A DNA stretch of 52,730 bases, from NCBI GenBank assembly GCA_905233755.1, contig CAJODM010000008.1, positions 1 to 52,730 of the forward strand, written 5' to 3'. Positions 41,731 to 49,228 of the stretch are shown here, one piece after another. The stretch's first letter is position 1. Each line of letters starts with the position of its first letter. The notes under the pieces were generated by a model, which had not been told where the DNA came from, searched no databases, and worked only from the letters and a program-made list of their open reading frames with translations. The DNA comes from an uncultured Ruminococcus sp. GTDB taxonomy: Bacteria; Bacillota; Clostridia; Oscillospirales; Acutalibacteraceae. Both the position numbers and the translations under genes were made by a program.

Positions 41731-41916
41731 AGAAGCGCCGAGGCCCAAAGCCCTCGAATAACAAACGCGAACACGGTTTTGTGGAGTGACCTTTGGTCAC
41801 GCAGCAAAACGGTTGAGCGGCGGTTATACGAGGAACAGCGGAGGGCAACGAGGCGTGACAAGAAGCGCCGAGGCCCGGAGGGCAGCGAGGCGTGACAAGA
41901 AGCGCCGAGGCCCAGA
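41731..41916 (+). repeat. Direct repeats between malG-like and amylase genes
   Basis: A 37-bp unit is present twice in tandem with two differences (41843-41879 and 41880-41916). Its core AGAAGCGCCGAGGCCC occurs a third time at 41731-41746. Between them lies an imperfect inverted repeat (41775-41810: GTTTTG/CAAAAC and GTGACC/GGTCAC arms). No gene is supported here. Confidence 0.8.
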
Positions 41917-41950
41917 GCCCCGACGTCCAAAGGCCGATCATATCAAACCC

Positions 41951-41983
41951 AAAAGGGCGGAGTCCTGTGCTCCGCCCTTTTTG
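41951..41983 (+). terminator. Intrinsic terminator after the ABC permease genes
   Basis: An 11-bp stem (41952-41962 with 41970-41980) is followed by a T run (CTTTTTG). It lies 22 bases before the amylase start, so the amylase either has its own control or depends on read-through. Confidence 0.85.
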
Positions 41984-42004
41984 ACTAACTGCTAAGGAGA
42001 TATT

Positions 42005-43609
42005 ATGAAAAGAATACTGGCTATGCTGCTTGTCGTAGCCGTGCTCGTGTGCGTGCTAGCGGGATGCGGCTCCTCGGGGGATTCGACGGACAGCATCTCG
42101 GCCGTGCAGAGCACCGATAAGTACCGTTCCTTCTACCAGATCTGGATCGGCTCGTTCTGTGACTCGAACGGCGACGAGACCGGCGATATCCCGGGCATCA
42201 TCTCCAAGCTCGACTATCTCAACGACGGCGATCCCAACAGCGGCGACGACCTGGGTGTTGACGGGATCTGGCTCTCGCCGATGATGCCGTCCACCACCTA
42301 TCACAAGTACAACGTGCGCGACTACTTTGACATCGACGAGGAGTTCGGTACGCTCGACGACTTTGACGAGCTGCTGTGCGAATGTCACGAGCGCGGGATC
42401 AAGCTGATCATCGACCTTGTTATCAACCACTCCGGCTCAGATCACGAGTTCTTTGTCAAGGCGTGTGAGGAGCTGCGCGAGGGCAATGAGGACGGCTATG
42501 CCCGGTACTACAACGTCTCGAAGGAGTCCTCCGAGCGGTATAACCGCGAGGTGCTCGGTTCGGACTACTACTATGAGGGCGCGTTCAGCTATGAGATGCC
42601 CGACTGGAACCTCAGCTTCGAGGGCACCCGCGACTATTTTGAAGAGGTCGCGAAGTTCTGGCTGGATCGCGGGGTCGACGGGTTCCGCCTTGACGCGGTG
42701 AAGTACTTTGACGACAAGGAGACCGACGGCGTCGAGTTCCTGCGCTGGTTCTATGAGATGGCACAGGGATATAACCCCGACGTCTACATGGTCGGCGAGG
42801 ACTGGGACAGCACCGGCAGCATCTATGACTTCTATGAGAGCGGTATCGACAGTCTCTTCAACTTCAAGTTCGCGACCAACACCGGCGAGTTCGCCACCGG
42901 CGGCCGCTCGGGACTGGTGACCGATTTTGCAAAATCGCTGAAGAAGTATGACGACAACATCAAGACCCATAACCCGAACGCCATCGACGCGAACTTTCTG
43001 ACCAACCACGATATGCCGCGGCTGGCAAACGCCCTCGACGAGTACGAGTACAAGTTTGCCGCGTCGCTGTATATGCTTGCTCCCGGCAACACCTTCACCT
43101 ACTATGGCGAGGAGATCGGCATCGAAGCCCCCAACACGACTAACGACGCGTCCTACCGCACCGCGATGATCTGGGACAATGACGATCTGCCGGATATCTA
43201 TGTGAACGGCGTCGCTCAGGTCGAGGAATGCTGGCTCGGCGGCGTCAAGCAGCAGCTCGAGCAGGAGGACAGTCTGCTGAATCTCTATCGCCGGCTGATC
43301 CGGCTCCGCCTGCAGAACCCCGAGATCGCCCGCGGCGATATCACCGAGGTGGTGGAGTTTGACAACAAGCATGTCGGCATGGTGATCGACTATGACGGCG
43401 CGCGCGTGATGGTCGTGCACAACGGCGACAAGGAGCCCGCCGAGCTGACCCTCGATCCCGCTACATACTCGAGCATGACGCTACGCGGATGGGCGGTCGC
43501 CGGCATCGAGGGCGACGACGAGAACAACCGCGCGTCCGTGACGCTCTCGGGCGATGGGACGCTCACGATGCCCGCTCGCTCCTCGGCGGTCATCAAGCTC
43601 GACGCATGA
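42005..43609 (+). CDS. GH13 alpha-amylase-family lipoprotein
   Basis: The 534-residue enzyme has a lipoprotein signal ending LAGC (Cys21), so it is tethered outside the membrane. GH13 landmarks are FYQIWIGSFCDSNGDETGDI, DGIWLSPMMPS, KLIIDLVINHSG, DGFRLDAVKYF (nucleophile Asp230), YMVGEDW (acid/base Glu265) and LTNHDMPR (Asp336). A small beta domain ends the chain. It should cut starch or maltodextrins at the surface, and the products would go to the ABC importer encoded upstream. Amylase, neopullulanase or oligo-glucosidase specificity cannot be separated by eye. TAAGGAG precedes the ATG. Confidence 0.92.
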   Translation: MKRILAMLLVVAVLVCVLAGCGSSGDSTDSISAVQSTDKYRSFYQIWIGSFCDSNGDETGDIPGIISKLDYLNDGDPNSGDDLGVDGIWLSPMMPSTTYHKYNVRDYFDIDEEFGTLDDFDELLCECHERGIKLIIDLVINHSGSDHEFFVKACEELREGNEDGYARYYNVSKESSERYNREVLGSDYYYEGAFSYEMPDWNLSFEGTRDYFEEVAKFWLDRGVDGFRLDAVKYFDDKETDGVEFLRWFYEMAQGYNPDVYMVGEDWDSTGSIYDFYESGIDSLFNFKFATNTGEFATGGRSGLVTDFAKSLKKYDDNIKTHNPNAIDANFLTNHDMPRLANALDEYEYKFAASLYMLAPGNTFTYYGEEIGIEAPNTTNDASYRTAMIWDNDDLPDIYVNGVAQVEECWLGGVKQQLEQEDSLLNLYRRLIRLRLQNPEIARGDITEVVEFDNKHVGMVIDYDGARVMVVHNGDKEPAELTLDPATYSSMTLRGWAVAGIEGDDENNRASVTLSGDGTLTMPARSSAVIKLDA

Positions 43610-43637
43610 TCCCCGCTCTCGGAGAATAAACAGCAAA

Positions 43638-43670
43638 ACGCCCCTTTACGGTTCGTCCGTAAAGGGGCGT
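43638..43670 (-). terminator. Intrinsic terminator between the amylase and the converging lipoprotein gene
   Basis: A perfect 14-bp stem (43638-43651 with 43657-43670) is followed on the minus strand by TTTTGCTGTTT. The plus side lacks a T run, so it mainly serves the minus-strand gene. Confidence 0.75.
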
Positions 43671-43690
43671 AGTCATGTCTGACAGGAGGG

Positions 43691-44476
43691 TTATTCGTCC
43701 TCGGGCACCGGATAGGTGTATCTGTCCATATCAATGCCGTAGAGAGAGGCGGTGTTGTCCTCGGGGTTATAGAGGAACGTGATCCGAAGCGAATCGCCGA
43801 TAATGTAATCGCCGTCTTGAAGCTCATCGCTGTAGTCTAACTCGAAGGTACAGATCGTGCTGTCCGAATATAAGCTGATCCCGTCGTTCGGTGTTCCCAG
43901 AGCCGCGAGCACCTGATCGATCGTCGAGCTGTACGTCAAACCATCATAGCTGAAATCGAGCGAATACGCGGGGGCGGGGCAGGTGAAGCCGGCTACAGCG
44001 AGATCGCGGATCGGTATCGTCTGATCGGTGAGGTTCGCCTCGAGCAGGATCATACAGAATTTGGAGCCCTGGCTGAGGGTGATGGATGTCTCCTCTTCGG
44101 GGCCGATGGTATCGGCGTATGCGTCGATCTCCATCCCAAGCTCCTCGAGCTGTGACTCGGTCGTCTCGCCGATCACGATCTTGTTGCCGTCGATCTCGAA
44201 CGCTGTGATGAGCGGCTCGATCTCGACCGCTTTGTCATAGCTCCAGTAACGGGAGACAGAGTAGTCGTCATCGTCGTTGGTGGTGGCGGTCATCTTCGCG
44301 GTATCGACGGTGGATTCGATATAGTCGGTCGCCTTGTCGAGGGTATCCCGTAGCGCATCCTTATCGACCGACTCGTCTTCGATGACGATGTCATCGAGGA
44401 TGCTCTGCGGCTGGCCGCAGGCGCACAGCATAACCGCCAGAACGGCAACCAGGAGAAGTGTCAGCAGTTTTTTCAT
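43691..44476 (-). CDS. Lipoprotein of unknown function
   Basis: The 261-residue protein has a lipoprotein signal ending LCAC (Cys20). The mature part is acidic, with an early helical stretch (DKDALRDTLDKATDYIES) and beta-type segments such as ITAFEIDGNKIVIGETTES, then TIDQVLAALGTPNDG, which recalls the small recognition repeat of SmpA/BamE-like or DUF4309-type lipoproteins. I do not recognise a defined family. It lies 92 bases after the VanW gene in the same direction and may be co-transcribed. Confidence 0.65.
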   Translation of the reverse strand: MKKLLTLLLVAVLAVMLCACGQPQSILDDIVIEDESVDKDALRDTLDKATDYIESTVDTAKMTATTNDDDDYSVSRYWSYDKAVEIEPLITAFEIDGNKIVIGETTESQLEELGMEIDAYADTIGPEEETSITLSQGSKFCMILLEANLTDQTIPIRDLAVAGFTCPAPAYSLDFSYDGLTYSSTIDQVLAALGTPNDGISLYSDSTICTFELDYSDELQDGDYIIGDSLRITFLYNPEDNTASLYGIDMDRYTYPVPEDE

Positions 44477-44568
44477 CTTGATTATCCTTTCTTTCTATCC
44501 GCCCTCTCGAGAGAAGGACAGAGAAAACTGTGCCGTGTAGGGTCGGAAATCGACAGGATATCGTATGC

Positions 44569-46227
44569 CTACTCGCCGGTGTCGACGTCGATGACCTCGC
44601 CGCCGTCATCGACAGCGCCGCCGTCATCCGAGCTGCCGCCGTCATCGACCGCCGCGCCGCCGTCGTCCGCGCTGCCGCCGTCATCCGACCCGCTGTCCGC
44701 GTCATTGGCCGATGAAGAGGAGCCGGCAGACGAAGTCGTCGAGGAGCCGCTCGACGAGGTGGTCTTCTTCTTGCTGGAGGTAGAGGACGAGGAGCCGGGC
44801 TCGACCGTATAGTAGGTCGAGTCGGGCAGCGGCTCGGTCTTGACCTTGTCGCCGTTTTGATAGTAGGTGCGATAGGCAGCTACCTTATAGCCGGTCGAGA
44901 AGGTCGACGTCGTCTCGGCAGAGATGGTGATCTCGTCGAACTCGTCGTTCCCGACGCCGTACATCTCACAGTGCAGCGTGACGCCGTCCATATAGCACTT
45001 CATGAAGAGCTGATAGTCGAACGGGTTGCTCATCTTCAGATCCAGGTTGCCATAGTCGACGGTAGCGTCGCGTCCGGCGTCGACATAGGCCGACTTGTAG
45101 TAGTGACAGCTTCGCTCGACGACCTCCATCCCGCACATCACGGTCGCGTTGTAGATGGTGGTGCTCGACTGGCAGATTCCGCCGCCGATGCCCGTCTCGT
45201 GGCGTCCCTCGATGATCACGCCCGCAGGAAGATAGCCGTTTTCGGTCAGGTTCGAGTCACCGGTACAGCTATTGAACGACCAGGTCTCGCCGGGGTTGAT
45301 GATCGAGTTGTTGCACGCCGACAGCGATACCTTCATATTGTTGTTGCCGTTAGCGTTGTTGGTCGAGGTGGTGGTGAAGGATGACAGCTTGTGGATATGA
45401 TCCTTCAGGTACTGCTTCGAGTACTTCGGCTCGAGGGTCTTTGTCGGCGCGTTGATCGTGCCGGCATACTTGCCGCTTTGGATGAGCGAGATGAGTTGTT
45501 CGGTGAGCTCGTCCTCCTTGAGCTGCAACCCCTTCACCTCGTCCTGATAGCTGTAGGTGCCGCTGCCGGAGGACTGATAGTCGACAACGGTCGCGTTCTT
45601 GGGCTTGGTGTTCACCTGCTCGGCAACGTTCGCCGACGCCGCCTCACAGCTGCTCTCATCGAGCGTCATGGTGATGGTATAGGAGCGTTCGCCCTGCTTG
45701 AGGCCCTTCTCCTCGGAGTAGGCGCGGGCGTCGCTGAGGATATCGTCGGTATCAAAGCTGTAGGAGAGGTCCTCCTTCGTCAGGGTGACGGACTTGTCTC
45801 CCGCCTTGACTTCGATCTGGATCTGATCGGCGAGGCGCACCTCCTCGGCGGTGAGGGCGACCTTTGCCTCATCCACCGTCATACCGGCAAGCGAAATCCC
45901 GTTGACCGATACGTTCTTTGCGAAGGTCGAGCTCCCCGACGTCAGATACCATGTCAGCCCGCCAAGCCCCAGGAGCAGCACGACGCCGACTATAATCAGG
46001 GCGACGATGCCGCCGGTTTTGCGCTTCTTTGGGGGATTCTTTTCGGGAGCAGCGGACGCCGGTCGGCGGGTGGGCGCGTTGATATCGACATAGCTCTCAC
46101 GCGGCTGCGCTGTTCTCGGCGCAGTGATATCGACATAGCCGTCATCGGGCCTGTCGTTCCTTTGCCGTGTCTCCTCGAGGATCGAGTTGATCTCCATGGT
46201 GTCGGACGAGGGTCTGTCTTTTGCCAT
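44569..46227 (-). CDS. VanW/YoaR-type wall-associated membrane protein
   Basis: The 552-residue protein has a cytoplasmic Pro/Arg-rich start with two copies of YVDI(T/N)APR, one membrane helix (GIVALIIVGVVLLLGLGGLT) and a YoaR-like peptidoglycan-binding region (VSVNGISLAGMTVDEAKVAL, then YSFDTDDILSDA). A VanW domain follows (INPGETWSFNSCTG, YLPAGVIIEGRHETGIGGGI, CQSSTTIYNATVMCG). It ends in a long Ser/Thr and Asp-Asp-Gly-Gly repeat tail (DDGG about five times), which looks like an acidic spacer. The start follows GGAGGT. Function of VanW is not established; location outside the membrane near the wall is likely. Confidence 0.88.
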   Translation of the reverse strand: MAKDRPSSDTMEINSILEETRQRNDRPDDGYVDITAPRTAQPRESYVDINAPTRRPASAAPEKNPPKKRKTGGIVALIIVGVVLLLGLGGLTWYLTSGSSTFAKNVSVNGISLAGMTVDEAKVALTAEEVRLADQIQIEVKAGDKSVTLTKEDLSYSFDTDDILSDARAYSEEKGLKQGERSYTITMTLDESSCEAASANVAEQVNTKPKNATVVDYQSSGSGTYSYQDEVKGLQLKEDELTEQLISLIQSGKYAGTINAPTKTLEPKYSKQYLKDHIHKLSSFTTTSTNNANGNNNMKVSLSACNNSIINPGETWSFNSCTGDSNLTENGYLPAGVIIEGRHETGIGGGICQSSTTIYNATVMCGMEVVERSCHYYKSAYVDAGRDATVDYGNLDLKMSNPFDYQLFMKCYMDGVTLHCEMYGVGNDEFDEITISAETTSTFSTGYKVAAYRTYYQNGDKVKTEPLPDSTYYTVEPGSSSSTSSKKKTTSSSGSSTTSSAGSSSSANDADSGSDDGGSADDGGAAVDDGGSSDDGGAVDDGGEVIDVDTGE

Positions 46228-46244
46228 GCTGTACACCTCCGAAA

Positions 46245-46272
46245 AACGATGCCTGAATCGGTGTTCAGGCGA
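46245..46272 (-). promoter_or_regulatory. Terminator-like hairpin in the leader of the VanW gene
   Basis: On the minus strand GCCTGAA pairs with TTCAGGC (46264-46270 with 46251-46257) and is followed by ATCGTTTTT directly before the GGAGG. It could act as an attenuator or simply end an upstream transcript. Confidence 0.4.
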
Positions 46273-46431
46273 TACCTTCCGTTACCGGTTTCATATACCT
46301 ATTCATGAATATAATAAACCCGTCTGAATCAATTTATATTCTCAGAAAGAATAAAAAAATAAAAATATGACGGTAAAATCACGCAGAAATCCTGCAATAT
46401 TGGGAATATCTCCTAATGCTTGTCCAAGTTC

Positions 46432-46460
46432 TTGCAACATAGGGAAAAAAGGGATATACT
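46432..46460 (+). promoter_or_regulatory. SigA-type promoter of the glycosyltransferase gene
   Basis: TTGCAA and TATACT are separated by 17 bases, about 30 bases upstream of the ATG at 46493. Confidence 0.7.
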
Positions 46461-46492
46461 AGAGCTGAAATCAGTCAATCAGGTGATATGTT

Positions 46493-47758
46493 ATGAAGGT
46501 TCTGATCCTGTCCGCCTCGACCGGCGGGGGGCACAACCGTGCAGCCGGCGCACTGAAGGAGTATATTCTCTCGGCCGACCGCACCAACACGGTCGAGATC
46601 ATCGACACGTTCGAAGAGATCTCGAAGCTCGTCAACCTCACCGTGACGAAGGGATACCAGCTCCTCGCGAAGAAGACCCCGTCGCTGTACGGAAAGATAT
46701 ACGAGGCAGCCGACCGCGACACGGCGCTGTCGGAGCTCGTCAACACGATCATCTCGCAGCTCGGCCGACGGCTGACCCCGCTGATAGAACAGCTGCGTCC
46801 CGACGTGATCGTGTCCTGTCATCCGTTTGCGACGCGCATGATCGCACGGATGAAGGAGACCCACGGGCTGGATATCCCGATCGTCTTCATCCTCACGGAT
46901 TTCATGCCCCATATGACCGGCGTGACCGGCAACGTCGAGGCGTTCGTCACCGCGACCGCCGCGACCGCGCGGGTGCTGCACGAGAAGTACGGCGTCGACG
47001 ACCGGCTGATCTTCGACTGCGGGATGCCGGTGTATGACCGGTTCTATACTTTCCCCGAGGGAAAGCGCGAGGAGATGCTCACCTCTCTCGGGCTCGATCC
47101 CGAGAGGCGCACCGTCCTTTTGATGGCGGGCTCGTTCGGCGTGGCCGATATCCTGACGATCTATGAGAAGCTGCTCTCGGTCGATGCCGGGTTCCAGATC
47201 ATCGTCATCACCGGTCATAACCGCCGGCTGTATAATGCATTCGAGAAGATGCTCTCCGACGAGCGCGAGTTCGAGACCGAGGACGCGCCCGAGTTCATCC
47301 GTACCCTCTCGGAGGATAACCCCATCAAGCTGATGTACAACCGCACCGAGAGCTTCAAGGAGAGCTTTCGGGAGACCTTTCGCCGCTCGACCGACGACAG
47401 CAAGCCCACGCGCCTGTTCTACTATGTGGACAACGTCGAGGACTATATGCACATCAGCGACCTCATCATCACCAAGCCCGGCGGGCTGACGACCAGCGAG
47501 AGCATCGCGTGCTCGCTGCCGATGGTCGTGTTCCGGTCGTTCCCGGGACAGGAGGGGCAGAACGCCGATTTCCTTGCGGAGAGCGGCGCTGCAGTGCAGC
47601 TCGGCACGCTGGAGGAGGTGCCCGACCGGATCGGGGAACTCCTCGCCCAACCCGAGCGGCTCGATCGGATGAAGACCGCCTGCCGGCAGCTCGCCCATCC
47701 CGATGCGTGCAGGCGTATCTATGCGCTCATCCGCCGGATGGCAGCTTCGAAAGAATGA
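46493..47758 (+). CDS. MGDG synthase/UgtP-like glycosyltransferase (family GT28)
   Basis: The 421-residue cytoplasmic protein begins MKVLILSASTGGGHNRAAGA, the N-terminal signature of MGDG-synthase-type enzymes. It continues with RPDVIVSCHPFATRMI, VFILTDFMPH, a nucleotide-sugar domain (LLMAGSFGVADIL) and the sugar-nucleotide site DLIITKPGGLTTSESIA. Such enzymes move glucose or galactose onto diacylglycerol to make membrane glycolipids, which also serve as lipoteichoic-acid anchors. The sugar and the number of transfers are not predictable. CAGGTGA lies before the ATG. Confidence 0.9.
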   Translation: MKVLILSASTGGGHNRAAGALKEYILSADRTNTVEIIDTFEEISKLVNLTVTKGYQLLAKKTPSLYGKIYEAADRDTALSELVNTIISQLGRRLTPLIEQLRPDVIVSCHPFATRMIARMKETHGLDIPIVFILTDFMPHMTGVTGNVEAFVTATAATARVLHEKYGVDDRLIFDCGMPVYDRFYTFPEGKREEMLTSLGLDPERRTVLLMAGSFGVADILTIYEKLLSVDAGFQIIVITGHNRRLYNAFEKMLSDEREFETEDAPEFIRTLSEDNPIKLMYNRTESFKESFRETFRRSTDDSKPTRLFYYVDNVEDYMHISDLIITKPGGLTTSESIACSLPMVVFRSFPGQEGQNADFLAESGAAVQLGTLEEVPDRIGELLAQPERLDRMKTACRQLAHPDACRRIYALIRRMAASKE

Positions 47759-47888
47759 CGTTCGCGCCTCATATTTTCTGCTGTCATCAACCATTCATGA
47801 ATCAATGGAAAACGGAAAATTTCGGTTACTCGCTGTGCTGTCGCACAGCTCCGTTCAGGATGATCCGGACATAGGTTCTCATTCTAGG

Positions 47889-47932
47889 AATCCAAAAAGC
47901 CGCAGGATTCTCCCACAACTCTTCGCTCTTCA
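47889..47932 (-). repeat. Second, inverted copy of the GAAGAGTGAAGAG dispersed repeat
   Basis: Its reverse complement matches 27294-27334 with only a few differences (shared: TGAAGAG, GAAGAGT, ATCCTGCGG, TTTTTGGATT). The two copies are 20 kb apart in opposite orientation, both in gene-free DNA. Confidence 0.75.
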
Positions 47933-47939
47933 CTAAAAC

Positions 47940-47986
47940 AGCTCGCCGCAGTAGGGGCTCCTACTGCGGCGAGCTTTCTATTCTTC
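47940..47986. terminator. Bidirectional terminator between glycosyltransferase and GH25 genes
   Basis: A perfect stem of at least 15 bp (47941-47955 with 47960-47974) with a four-base loop has TTTCTATTCTTC on the plus side and TGTTTTAG on the minus side. Confidence 0.85.
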
Positions 47987-47989
47987 TCG

Positions 47990-49135
47990 TTATAAAGTGG
48001 GCTGCATCCCCATATAGCCGTTGTAGCCGTCGGGCACGGGGTGGGACACAACGGTGTCGTCATATCCCGACGACGTTGATGCGATGCCTTCATCGAGCAG
48101 CGCGGGGAAGTTGTTATACCCGTACAGCCGGATGATATCGGGGTAGTCGATATAGCAGTAGTCCTTGTCGAAGCTCCCCGACAGCCCGCTGATCGTCGGG
48201 CTCTCCAGGTAGTTTACCTCGCCGCCGAACTGCCACATCCCGAGCGTTGAGCCGGTGTACTCACATTCGGTGTACCACTGGGCGCACCAGATATCATAAT
48301 TGTCCAGCAGGGTGCTGTCGTTCAGCGAGTGGTTCAGCCAGCTCAGCGCGCTGTAGAGGATGGGGTAGTATCCCGCGTCGCGGATGCCCGACAAAAAGAT
48401 CTTGCAGATCGAGACCAGCATCTCGTCCGACGGCATCCCGTAGCGGGACTTGTAGCCGTCGCCGTCCTCCATATCAAAGGCGATGGGCATGGTGGGGGTT
48501 TTGCCCTTCAACAGCCGGATCGCGTGCTGCACCTCGCTCTTCGCCTCTGTTTCGGTCAGCGCATAAGAGTAGAGATACGCGCCCCAGTAGAGACCGGCGG
48601 CCTCTGCCTTCTGTACATTGGATTCGAACCGGCTGTCGTCCTGTGCGGTTTCGTCAGAGCCGTAGCCCATGCGGATCATCACAAAGTCATAGCCCTGCGC
48701 TTTGAGGACGTTCATATCCACGTCGCCGTTGAAGGTCGAGATATCCACGCCCTTCATCACGGTATAGTCGGCGATGCCGGACTGATACGTCCGGATCAGG
48801 TTGAGCGTCGCGGCGTCGTCCGCCGACGCGCCGATGAACGCATCATAAGGCGTTGTGTACTGCGCCAGATACTGCCGGATATAGGTGACGTCGCTGATCG
48901 AGACGTCGCCGTCGAGATCGACGTCCGCACACAGCAGCATGTCGTCGTCGAGCGCGACCATATGTGCAAGATACCGCTGGATGCGCGTGACATCAAAGAT
49001 GGTGACGATCCCGTCGCGATCCGTGTCACCGATGATTTTCTCATCCGCGCTGACGGCGATGGCGCTCAGGCACCCCGACCCGATCGTGAGGATCACCAGC
49101 ACAACGGTACAGCACGTTTTCAGAAATTGCTTCAT
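47990..49135 (-). CDS. Secreted GH25 lysozyme with N-terminal dockerin
   Basis: The 381-residue protein has a signal peptide (cleavage likely after AVSA, residue 30). A type I-like dockerin with two calcium loops comes next (GDTDRDGIVTIFDVTRIQRY and ADVDLDGDVSISDVTYIRQY, about 38-100), then a GH25 muramidase: KGVDISTFNGDVD, GYDFVMIRMGYG, GLYWGAYLYSYA and IAFDMEDGDG with the catalytic Asp/Glu. Ser/Asp-rich residues end it. It should cut peptidoglycan outside the cell while docked on a cohesin scaffold. Cohesin genes are not in the window. The ATG follows AGGAGG; the longer frame to 49201 overlaps the promoter. Confidence 0.92.
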   Translation of the reverse strand: MKQFLKTCCTVVLVILTIGSGCLSAIAVSADEKIIGDTDRDGIVTIFDVTRIQRYLAHMVALDDDMLLCADVDLDGDVSISDVTYIRQYLAQYTTPYDAFIGASADDAATLNLIRTYQSGIADYTVMKGVDISTFNGDVDMNVLKAQGYDFVMIRMGYGSDETAQDDSRFESNVQKAEAAGLYWGAYLYSYALTETEAKSEVQHAIRLLKGKTPTMPIAFDMEDGDGYKSRYGMPSDEMLVSICKIFLSGIRDAGYYPILYSALSWLNHSLNDSTLLDNYDIWCAQWYTECEYTGSTLGMWQFGGEVNYLESPTISGLSGSFDKDYCYIDYPDIIRLYGYNNFPALLDEGIASTSSGYDDTVVSHPVPDGYNGYMGMQPTL

Positions 49136-49172
49136 AATACCTCCTAGCGGATAGGGTTGTCCGCTGTCTATT

Positions 49173-49201
49173 ATGATAGCATGGATTTGTCCGGTTGACA
49201 A
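49173..49201 (-). promoter_or_regulatory. SigA-type promoter of the dockerin-GH25 gene
   Basis: On the minus strand TTGTCA and TATCAT are separated by 17 bases. A 6-bp hairpin (AGCGGA/TCCGCT, 49147-49166) lies in the leader just before the AGGAGG. Confidence 0.7.
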
Positions 49202-49228
49202 GAAAAGCAGAAAATGTTCAAAAATCGT

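Noticed and set aside
41786-41995. Small Arg/Lys-rich ORF between malG-like and amylase genes
   Set aside because: It is made of the tandem repeat and runs through the terminator stem; no ribosome site.
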